Origin: Chlamydomonas sphaeroides
Lineage: Eukaryota > Chlorophyta > Chlorophyceae > Chlamydomonadales > Chlamydomonadaceae
Assembly (NCBI GenBank): GCA_001662425.1
Contig: BDDC01000020.1
Location: 1-43,808 of the forward strand
Reading direction: 5' to 3'
Length of the DNA stretch: 43,808 nt
Below the pieces are notes generated by a model that was not told the DNA's origin, made no database searches, and worked only from the letters and a program-made list of their open reading frames with translations. Shown here one piece after another: positions 22,357 through 33,100 of this stretch. Both the position numbers and the translations under genes were made by a program. The stretch's first letter is position 1; each line of letters begins with the position of its first letter.

Positions 22357-23049
22357 TGCAGCAGCAAAGTTACGATCCTGGGGATCAGACGACGTTGGGT
22401 GTTGTTGCCGTCACGGCGTGAACCATGTACCGGAGCCGGGAAAAGAATCCGGCTATGTACCCTAGCGTAACATCCCTATCATGTACTTCATAGCATCTTT
22501 GTCCGATGCCGAACAGACATGCTAGCAGGGCCTCTCCGCGATCTTGGCCTTGGTGGCGTCCGAAGCTGAATTGCACACACGACGCGCGCGATGACGGGCG
22601 GTGCCAACGGCCTCGCAGCCGGCGGCGTGCGCCGGCGAGCAAGCGACCATAAGCGCAGACGCTCCATGCGTCAAGTCCCCTGTGTCGGTGCCAGCACTGC
22701 CGTGCGCGACCCCTGTGCGCGTGTGCGTGCGCGTGCCAGTACGCTGCCGGGCGCGTGTTCGTGTTGCTGCCCTGGCCTTTTGCTACCGTTTCTTTCGGGT
22801 GTCGCGGTGTTGCCGCGGCCTCGTCTTGCGGACGGCGCTCGCGCCATCTTGCGTGCCTGCGCAACCTCCCGAGCTGTTGGTTGAAGAGACCGTTGTGCTG
22901 CCTTGTGGAGCTGCTGCTGGGCTGTGACGCAGCTTGGCTAGACGATGCGATTTGGAACCTGCATGCCGATGAGCTCTCCGCCCACCTGTTGGGTTGGCCC
23001 GGTTACCGCACGCGGCTCCCATCCAATGGGGGCCTCTCATGTACCCTCC

Positions 23050-23054
23050 TGTAA
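23050..23054 (+). other. Candidate poly(A) signal TGTAA of the oxidase gene
   Basis: TGTAA lies 694 bases after the TAG at 22354-22356, matching the 3' UTR length inferred for its neighbours. Confidence 0.6.
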
Positions 23055-23430
23055 CATCCTAGTCAGCGTACGGCTCCGTGCGATCCCTAAGCAGGGCTGC
23101 GGGTGAGGCAGGCCCCGGCACGACTGCCAGCTTACGCGGGCCTGCCCCCGGACCCCAGCCCCCACGCCCTTTTCCAAAGGCCTTCAGCAGGTCAGTTGGC
23201 AAGCCCTGCTTCATTTAGCATCCCGCCGCTGCGCCGTGATCTGGCCTGCGCAGGAGCAGGGCTCGCATGCAGAGTCATCGGTTGCGGCGCGACGTGAAGA
23301 AGGGAAGGCCATGCACCCGTGCACGCCGGCCGGGTGCTGCTTCAGCTGATCGCCGGGACCCCGACCGGACCTGCCCGGATGCGAGAGACCTCACGAACAA
23401 GGCGGCCAAGGAGCGCACACTCAAGGGACG

Positions 23431-23435
23431 TTACA
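23431..23435 (-). other. Candidate poly(A) signal TGTAA of the giant repeat gene
   Basis: TTACA on the plus strand is TGTAA on the minus strand, about 675 bases after the stop at 24110-24112. Confidence 0.5.
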
Positions 23436-24109
23436 CACGCAAAGCCTGCCTCGCAGCCACGGGAACTCCTGCCCCAGCCACCGCGCGGGCCAAGGTGCAC
23501 GGAAGACCGTACCGCAGCGCTGTGCTGTCAGGGGCCCAGCAGGACACACCCCCGCACAGCGGACGCGCACAGCAGCGGTCTAGCTGCCGAAAAAAAGGCA
23601 CGCCGCGTCCCACGGCCACTTCCGAGCATCGCATGCCACCGTCGTCCCGAGCATCAGGTCCTCACACACGCACACACCGCCTGCGGCGGCGAAAAGGCCC
23701 CAGCAGCCGCCGCTCTGGCGCCGCAGCCGTCCGCTTCGTGTGCCCCACCCCATACCTCTCCCCAGCCCACGCGCCGCCGCCAGCGCGCCGGACAAGGCGC
23801 CGCATGGCTGCTGCCGCACGCTTCGCCAGGCGCCCGCCGCGGCCGCCGCGTGTGCGGCGCCGCGGCTGTCCCGCCGGCCTTCGCTGGTGCGGATGCGGTC
23901 GCGTGCCTCCGAGTGACACAGCCTGATAGGCCCCTGCCCCACCGCGCGCAAACTATGACTAAGACCTGCACTGCTCGCAGCCCTACACTGTAACCAGGAT
24001 CACCACGTCATCAGGCTCCCGGCTGGCTACCCTAACCACCTTGCGCTCGCCAAACGTACTACGCTGAACACACACGCCATAACGATGTGCGGCTCAGTTC
24101 TCCGTCGCC

Positions 24110-27100
24110 CTACTCGTCCACCTTCGAGCCACCAAAGCATGCAAAGCAAGCGAATAGACCACGCTTGCGCTTGGGCACCGCGCCGGCCGTCGCCGGCGCC
24201 GCCGGCTCGGCCTGCTCCGCCGCCGCCGGCACGGCGGCGGCGCTTGCCGCCGCCGCCGCGGCCGGAGGCCCAAGCGGCGACGGCGCCCTGACGGTCGTGC
24301 CGGCACCGGCCGCCGCCGCCGCCGCCGCCGCGGCGATGGGCGACTGCTGCTTGGACCCGGGCGAGCCAGGCGACGGCAGGCCGTCCTCCTCGTTAATCAC
24401 ACGCGACGGCGTCAGCAGCGATGGCGCCGCAGCGTCGTCGCCGCCGGGCTGCGGCGGCACGCTGAAGGAGCTGAAGCCGGCGCTGGCCTGGCGGCCGGGG
24501 CCCGACACCGACGCCGACGACGGCCCAGCTGCGCTGCCCCGCTCGTAGCGGTTCGACGGCATCTGGGCCAGCGTGAGGTTGGAGCAGTCGGCCGTGTTGC
24601 CTAAAGAGTCTCCAGCAATGGATGGGGCGTGGCTGCCGGTGCCGCTAAAGTCGCCGGTGCCGGTGATGGCGGCGGCCGCCGCCGCGGCCGCAACGACTGC
24701 ACGCATGGAGCCAGGCGCTGGTCCGCCAGCAGCGCTACTGTCTGCTGAGCCTGCGAGCGCCGCCGGCGCCTCGGCATTGGCCGCCGTGGCGGCGCCGTCG
24801 TTGACGGCGACAGCAGGGGCCGCCGGCGCCGTGGGCGACATGTTGTCGGTGCTCGTCATGCGACTCAGGCGGCTGCTGCCGGTACGGAGGTTGCGCAGCG
24901 ATGACTGCTTAGTCATGCCCAGGGCCGACGGGGGCGACACCCGCTCGCCGCCGTCGACGGCGCCGTCGGTGCCGTCGCCGCTGCGCCGCTGCGGCGCCAG
25001 CACCTTCCACGCCGGAACCAGCGGCTCCTCCTCGGCCGCCGCCGGCTGCTTTGCCGGCGCCGCCGACTGAGCCGCCAGCGCCGCCGCCGCCAGCCCGACG
25101 GGTGCGCCGATGCGCGCTGCGCCGGCGCTCGGGGCCGGCGGAGGCGCGCGGCCGCCCGACAGGCGCTCGTTCGACAGGTTGCCGCTGTGCCCGGCCGCAG
25201 CCGCGGCCGCGGCGGCGGCGGAGCCCTCCTCTACAATGTCCCCCAGCCCCGACTCGCTGACTTGGCTCGTCATGCGGCTCAGCCTGCTGCTGCCCAGGCT
25301 GTTGCTCCGCATGCTCTTGAGCGACCGCCGAGCCGAGCCCGGCGTCGACAGCCACGAACCCGGCGACGCGCCGTCGGCAGCGCCGCCGACGGCAGCGTCG
25401 GTTGCGGCGTCGCCCGGCGCCTCCGCCAGCATCTTCCACGCCTGCGGCAGCGCATCCTCCTCGCCGGCGGCGCCGCCGGGCACATGCACGCTGACGGCGG
25501 GGGCCCTGCTCGCCAGGCCGCCGCCGCTGCCGGACAGCCGCGATGGCGGCACGCCGCTGCCCGACCACCGGCCCGGCGGCACCACGCCGTTGCCGGACAG
25601 CCGGCCCGGCGCCGCCGCCGGCACCGCCGCGGCGGCGCCGTCGCCGTCCTCGTCGGTCTCGGCGTCGGCCTCGGTGATGCCCATGAGGTTCCCGAGCATT
25701 ACGTCGGCGGCGGGCGCGTCGCGCGCACTGCTCATGCGGCTGAGCCGGCTGCCGCTGGCGCTGCTGCGCTGCGAACGCATTGACGCCCGCGCCGCCAACA
25801 CGCGGCCCAGGCCTGCCTCGCCCTCGACGCTCAGCGCCGTCGGCACCGTGAGCGACCCCGTGGTGTTGCCGCGCGTCAGCGGCGGCCGCACCGAGCCGGC
25901 GTCGCCGCCGCTACCCGAGCCGGAGCCGGAGGAGGAGCCGGAGCGGTCGCCGCCGGTGCCGCCGCCGCTGCCTGACGGCCGGCCGGGGCCCGACGGCCGG
26001 TACAGGACGCCAGGCGGCAGTGCGCCGAAGGCCGCCGGTGCAGAGGTGCGCTCGCGGCTGCTGGAGGAGCGGGCGGTGGTTGTCGGCGGCGCGTTGCCTG
26101 GGTACGCGGCGTGGCCAGCGGCGGCGGCGGCGACGGCGGCGTGCGCCGCCGCCGTCGCGATGGCAGCCTGGTTCAGGGACGTCGCCGGCGACGCGGCGGC
26201 GGCGCCGTCGTCGGCGGCGCCGGTGTAATTATCGTCAACAAAGTCCTCGATGACGATACTGCTGCGGCTCAGGCGGCTGCCGCCGAGGCTGCCGCTGCGC
26301 ATGCTTCGCAGCGACGGCCGTGAGCCCAGCGGCGCCGCAGGCGCGGCGCGCGCCGCCGCCGAGCTGCTGTCCGCCGGTGTGGTCGGCGCCGACGTCGGCG
26401 TCAGCGCCGAGCCCACGGCCAGCGCCGCCGGGGCTACCAGCTTCCAGGCGTGCACCGCGGGCTCCTCGGCTTCAGCAGACTCCTCCGGCATGGTCCCGAG
26501 GGCCTCGTGCTCGGCGAAGCGCGAGCCGGGACCGGAGCCGTGTGAGGCCGCGGGCGGCGGCGACGGCGCGAAGCGGGGCGCGCCGGAGCCGGAGGACTGC
26601 GGCGAGGCGCGGTCGTAGTGGTCGAGCGCCACCTGTGGGTTGCAGCAGGCACCGAGGCAGCAGCCAAAGGGCGTGGGGGCCAGCATGCGGGAGTGCTTGG
26701 CGGCAGCCCTCGTATCTCGACCTGATTCTTATCGATACGTGGACGATTCACCAGGATACACTCTATCGAGTCCGTCCGCGAAGGTACGACGAGCGCTTGG
26801 CGGTGGAAGGGTGCGTCGGCCACGCGGCGAAAAGAAGCAGCGTGCCGCCGCACGGCCCCGAGGTCGGCGTTGCTGCACGCTCTCCAGCCCCATCCCGGCA
26901 TCGGGCACAGCGGCCCTGCGCCCGGTGCACGCCCCGGCGCCCGCGCCCCACCTGCGGAGCGCTGCCGGCCGGCTTGAATGCCGCCGCCAGCGCCGTCGCC
27001 GCCGGCGCCTGTGTACTGCTGGATGCGAAGCGGCTGGATGCGTTGAGGCCACGTGTCGCGCCCAGGGCGGGACGGGCACCAAAGGACATTCGGTTGGGCA

Positions 27101-30100
27101 GCTGCGCCAGGCTCGGCGGCGCCCCCGGCGCCGCCGCTCCGGCCGGTTCCGAAACCAGACCGGACGACGACGGCGCGGGCACGCGCGTGGGCAGCAGCTT
27201 CCACGCGTGCACGGTGCCTCCGGCGCCGTCGCCCACCGGCGGCGCCGCGACGGCGCCGCTTGTGGAGACGGCGGCGCTGCCCGGCGGCAGCCGCAGGCGC
27301 GCAGTTTCTTCCTCGTCGACCGAGGACAAGGGGTCCGCGACGCCGCCGTCGGGGTTGTCGTGGGGTTCGCCCTGGGAAGACGCCGTGGCGGAGGGAGGGA
27401 GCCCAGCTGGGCAACGCTCCGCGGCAGCTGCTGGGTCCCGGCTCCGTCGGCAGCCATCCCGACCCAGCCAGCAAGCACGGGCGCAGCGACGCGTGCCACT
27501 GCTGACCTCGCCGGTGCCTCACCGCCGCCTGCGCTCTAGCCTCCCTCCGCCAGCAGCTCCCCAAGGACGCCGACCCACATGCCCACCGCCCCCGCGGCCC
27601 GCTCCATCCCCGGCCTCCGCCCGCGCCACCCTGCCCTTCATGGCAGCCACACACACACACCCCAACGCAGCCCAGCCCACCGCATCCCTCGGCTCGTGCG
27701 CCAACTCACCTGGAGGTGGCCGACGGCCGCGTGCGCGTGCAGCCGCAGCTCCGCCAGCAGCTCCTCGGGGATGCCGCTGCTCATGCGGCTCAGCCGGCTG
27801 CTGGAGCGCATGCTGGCAAGCATGGCGGACGCAGAGGGCGCCGCGCCGCTGGCGCTGCCGCCGCCGTCGGCGCCGCTACCGCTGGCGGGCGGACCGGGCG
27901 GCAGGGCCGACATGTACGGCAGAACCTGGTGGGGGGCAGGTTGGCCGGCGGGAGGTACCGAAGGTCGACGCGATAGTCAAGAATGCGACCCTTGGAGCCA
28001 GGCCGCGCGCGAGGGCTAGGAAGTGCGGGGATAGGGTGCGTGCAGTGCGGGGTCGGGGAGGCGGACGGCGGCGGGAGCAGGAGCATCGCGTCTGTGGGCG
28101 GCCGGCCAGGAACCAGGCGCCCATGGCTGGGGATGGGCTGCCCAGGAGGTGAGGGCCCATCGTCGTGTGACCACCTAGGGTTGCACTTCTAGGAGAAAGT
28201 ACACGTCCAAGTTAAGTTGGCACAACGGACATCCACACAGGGTCCTGCATGGAAGCCCAACCCTATTGGCCAGGCATGACGCACGCGCCAGCGACGGCGC
28301 CATCGAGTGCGAGCAAGCCCTCTGGCGCGCACCTGCCAAGCGGGGCGCATGGCGTCGACGTTGGGGTCGCCGCCGTGCGAGGAGCGGTGCGGCAGCGGCA
28401 CGCTCCCCACCGGCTCCACGCTCAGCCGCCGACTCGAGATGCGCTTCGCCAGTGCCGCTGCCAGGCCGCCGCTCTCCGACATTCCAGACTGCGGCAGCAG
28501 CGGAATCGCGCCGGCGGGGCGAGGGTCCATGGCCGAGGAGCGGCGGAAGGACGAGCCCATGCCGGAGCGGCCCGCGGCGGCGCCGTAGGGCCCCGGCGCG
28601 CCGGTGCTACCGACAGGAGACGGCAGCAGCGGCGCCGGCGTGACGCCGGCGGCGAGGACCGCCGCCGCGGCGGCGGCTGGGCCGAAGATGGGCACATCCG
28701 AGCCGCCGTCGGCGTCCGTGCCCGAGCCAGGCAGCGTCTTGGACCGCGACCGAATCGGAGGCTCCCGCAGTGCCGCGATCTCACGATCCAGATCGGCCTC
28801 CGTTGGCCCGTCGGTGGAGGCACCAGCGGCGACAACCGCCGCCGCCGCCAGCGGCAGGCCCAGGTCCTCGCCGTCGGCAGCGCTGGACCGGTGGAGGCGG
28901 CTGCTGCGCGTCCGGCTGGACCGGAAGCTGGGCTGCGAGCCCAGCGGCGCGGCGCGCGCCGCCGCCACCACTTCGGGTGTGTCGGCCGACGGTGCCGCGG
29001 CCGCCAGCATCTTCCACGCCGGCGCCAGCGGCTCGCCGTCCGAGTCGACGGCGCCGCCGCCGTCAGCGAGCGGCGAGTCAGCTTCATCAATGACCTCGCC
29101 CGCCGCAGCGGAGGACCGGGACGTGGCGCGCTGCAGCCGACTGCTGGTCCCGTGCAGCTGGATGCTGCGTAGCGACCTGCGGCTGCCCAGCGACGACGCC
29201 GGCGAGGGCAGCGCCGCCGGCGCGCCGCCGCCTGCCGCCGGCGCCTCGCCCGTCGCCGACGTCCGAAGCATCTTCCAGGCAGGCACGAGCTCCTCCTCCT
29301 CTTCCTCAACGTGGCCAGCGCGGCCTCTGACGGCGGCGGCGGCGGTGGCGGCGGCGACGCCAGCGGGGGCCTTGGCGGGGGAGCTGATCATGGCGGCGGC
29401 AGTGGGGGCCGAGCCGTTGAGCGAGGCGGGCCGGGCCGGGGAGCTGGATGCACCGGTTGCAGCGGCCATGGCGGCAGCCGCCGATGCGCCGGCGGCGGCA
29501 GCCGTCGCCGCGTTCGGCGAGGCGCCGCCGCTGGCTGCCTCCGCCAGCACCGTGTCGCCGTCCTCATCCCGCCGGCTGCTTGCTCGGCTCAGGCGGCTGC
29601 TGTTGCTGCGCAGCGAACGCATGGACGCACGCGACGCTATCACGCCGTCGGCGGCGGCCGCAGCGCCGCCGCCGCCGGTGGTCGGCGCAAGCACCTGCCA
29701 AGCCTGCATCAGCGGCTGCTCCTGTGCCGGGGGCGGCGGCGGCGCCGTCGCGGCGACGGCCGCCGTCGCGGCGACAGCCGCCGTCGCAGCGACAGCCGCC
29801 GTTGGCTGGTGCATGGAGGGCGGCGGCGGGTGCAGGTGGGACAGACCGTGAGCCGGGGAGACCACCACGTGGGCGGCGGATGGCGGCAGCCGAGCCGGCG
29901 ACGACGGATGCCTCGGCGGCAGCGCCGCAGCGCCGGCCCCCAATGCGACGGCGCCACCGCTGTTGGGCCGGCTGGTGGAGCCGCTGCCCGCCCCGGCGGC
30001 TAGTTGCCTGGCCACCTGTTGCTGCGCTGCCGCCGCCTCTGGGATCGGACGGGCTGCCGCGCCTTGCGGCGCCGCCGCCCCGGCGCCCCCTTGGCTGCCG

Positions 30101-33100
30101 GCCTCATGCGACACGGCCACCGCCGCCGTCGCCACCGAGGCGGCAGCCAGGGCGGCGGCGCCGCCAGCGGAGCCGCTAGGTGTCTGGCGCGCGCCTGGCG
30201 TGCCCGCGAACGACGTGCCCGTTGTGGACAGGGCCGAGCCGGTGCCCGCCGCGACCACGCTATGCCGTCGTGAGTCGAAGTCCTCGATTGCGAGGCTGAA
30301 GGTGTCCGAGGGCAGTGCGTCCGGGTGCAACGCAACCATGCCTGCGGCGCGCGTGGGGAGCATGTTGGCGATCCTGTGATGTAGTTCGGTGGCATGAGCT
30401 ATGAGGTTTGTACTTATGCTCTATACCGGTACGGAGGGCGTAACACTGCTGGGGCGCCAGGTTGGCGGCGGCGTCACGGCAGCTCGCTCGCGCTGCCTTG
30501 ACGCGAGCACCTTCGACTGCCCTCATCGTGCGCGTCAGGGCCCGACCCACCTGCGGTGCCGCCGGCCGCCGTAGACAGCTCGCTGTCAAGGTCCGCTGAG
30601 GCCACCTGCATCGCCCGCGCCGTCGCGAAGGCAGAGGCCGGGCCTTCCGCCGGCGCAGCTGCGGCGGCGCTGGGGCTGCCGCCAGCCGCCGCCGCGGCAC
30701 CCATGGCCACAGCCGCTGCTGCTACGGCAGTGGCGGCGGCAGCAGCGCCGGTCCTGGTAACGGCTAACCCCGGGGCATCGTCGGCGTCGTCGGCGTCGTC
30801 GCTGGCGCCTTCAAGGCCCTCGCCGACGGGCCCCGCCGCCAGACGAGCACGCTTGCGTCCGGCCCCATCCGCCGCCGCCGATGACGACGCCGCATCGCCG
30901 TAAGCGCTGCCCACCATGACGGCGGCCTGTGGTGCCGCGCCTGCAGCGGCGCCGCCAGACGACCCAGCGGCCGGCGCTGCGACGGCCACGACGGCGCCGG
31001 CGCCCGCAGCAGCCGCCAGCAGCGCGGCGCCGGCGCCGGCGGGAGCCTTGTGGCGGAGCTCCGTCCGCTCCGGAGTGCCGTCGTCGCCGCTGTCGGCTGC
31101 TTCGCCGCCGCCAGGCGGCGCAGCAGCACGAACCGGCGTCGTCGCGCCCACGGGCTCGGCGCCCGCTGACGGCGCTGCCGGAGGCGGCGCCGCAGCGGCG
31201 CTGGCCGCCAGCGCCGCGGGATCTTCCTCGGCAGCCATGCCATCGGAGATATCCGCCTCCGCATCTCCGGCTGCTGCCATCACCATCGCCGTGGGCGCGT
31301 CGCCAATCAGGTCCGCTGCACCAACCTCGGGGCCAGTGCCTGCGGCGACTGCGGCCGCAGCCATGGCGGCCGTGAGCGCGCCCGCCCCCGCCACAACCGC
31401 CATGTCGTGATCGCGGCTGTCCGGCTCCGCTGGCGGCTCGGGCACCTCCTCCTCTGCCTCCATGGCACCCGCATCAGCCGTGGTGCCCGTGGCCCCGGCC
31501 ACGCCGGCGACGACGGCCTGCTCCTCCTGCTGCTTGAGGTCCGCTGCCGCCTCCTGAGGCGCAAACGCCCCTACAGCCGCCACCGCCACCAACTCTGGTC
31601 CTGGCTCCGACTGCCGCTGGCCCTGGTCGCCGCCCGAGGAATTGCACTCGGTCTCCATCGGCACAGGACCGCCAGCCACTGCCGCCACGTCGGCCACAGC
31701 GAACCCATCGTCCGCGGCATCGTGCATCTCCTCGTCGTCATCAACAGCCGCGGTCTGTGCCTCGCTGCCCACAGCTGTCGGCGCCGCCGGCGCTGCTGTT
31801 GCTGCCGGCGCAGTGGGCGACGCCTGTGCTGCTGGCGCTGCCGTCAACGCTGGCGCCGCCAGTGCTGCCGGCGCCGCCGCTGCTGCTGCCGGCGCCGCTG
31901 CTGCTGCCGGCACCGCTGCTGCTGCCGGCGCCGCTGCTGCTGCCGGCACCGCTGCCGCTGCCGGCACCGCTGCTGCCGCTGGCGCTGCTGATGGCATCAT
32001 GGCTGATGGCGCCGCGGCCGCTGCTGATGGCGCCGCCACTGCTGCCGGCGCGGCCACTACTGCCGGCGCCGCCGGTGCTGGCGGCGCTGATGGCTCTGGG
32101 GCATCGGCTGCACGTGCCGCTGCCACCCCGACTGCCGCAGGCCCGGCCCCCACGGCTGCAGCTCCCATGACGGCCCTGCCCTGCGCAACCGTACGCTGCT
32201 GTTCGGCCTCCGCCTGCTCGCCCAGCGCCTCAGTCGGCACCTCGGGCTCGGGCCCTGGCAGCGCCATGGCCATTGACGCGGCGGCCGGCGCCTCCGCCTC
32301 CCCTTCCGCCATCTCCACCTCCACCTCCACCTCGTCGGCGCCAATAGCCTCCGCCGCTGGGTCCGCCTCCGCCTCCGCGTGAGCGGCCTGCATGTCCGCC
32401 TCCGCCAGCAGGTGCTCGTGCTCCACCTCCGTGCCCCCGTCCAGCCCAGCCGCCACCGCCATGCCCGCGTCGACGGCCTCGTCAGCTGCAGCCGCAGCCG
32501 CAGCCGCAGCCGCAGCCGCAGCAGCTGTGTCGGCGCCGGGGCTGCCGGGCTCCGGAAGCTCCTCGACCTGCTCCAAACTGCCGACGGCGCCGCTGGCGCG
32601 GAAGCTGCCGTCGCGGAAGCTGTCGCTGGCTCCGCCGCCAGCCAGCTGTCTGCTAATCATGGCAGCCTCGAAGGCAACGGCGGCGTCAAACCCGATGGAG
32701 GACGCGTTGCTGCCTTGGTGGTCGTAGGCTGGCGGTGCGACGGCGGCGCGGGGCGCCGCGGCCACCGGGGTCGGCCCTGCCGACACCGCAGCGGCCGCGG
32801 CCTCCGCCTCCGCCGCCAGCAGCTCGTCATCGTCCTCATACGACGCCAGGGCAACGCCGTCCATGGGGCCCGCCCCGGCGGTTGCCGCGGCGGTGAGCGG
32901 CATCGCCGCACCGGCGGCGGCCGCCGCTCCACCCGGTGTGCGCGGCGGCGTGCGATCCGCATCCGACTCGGCCTCGCTCATCGCGTCAAGGGCATAAGCC
33001 GGCGGGCCATGCTGCATGGACAGAGCCCGAGACAGCACCTCCGACAGCCGCCTCTGCTCCGCCTCGCCCGACGGCGACGCCGCCGACGGCTCCGCGGCGG

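Larger units (their letters stand above)
22357..24109. other. Convergent intergenic region / 3' UTRs
   Basis: The oxidase (+) and the giant repeat gene (-) converge here. TGTAA at 23050 (+) and 23431 (-) leave about 375 bases of true spacer. Open frames of 160-225 codons at 22591-23054 and 23267-23993 overlap one another on both strands and show no domain or splice chain, so I do not call them genes. The words GTACCCTxxxGTAACATCC occur twice, at about 22457 and 23041. Confidence 0.5.

Noticed and set aside
23267..23993. Overlapping frames of 219-225 codons between the oxidase and the giant gene
   Set aside because: They occur in two plus frames and on the minus strand at once, have no domain or splice support, and fall in inferred 3' UTRs.
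26320..28152. 610-codon plus-strand frame, with others at 25110-26228, 28249-29172 and 28604-29851
   Set aside because: All are shadows of the giant minus-strand gene. The minus strand has the conserved AWK/SRLSR motifs and matching splice sites; the plus frames are Arg/Ala/Pro noise.
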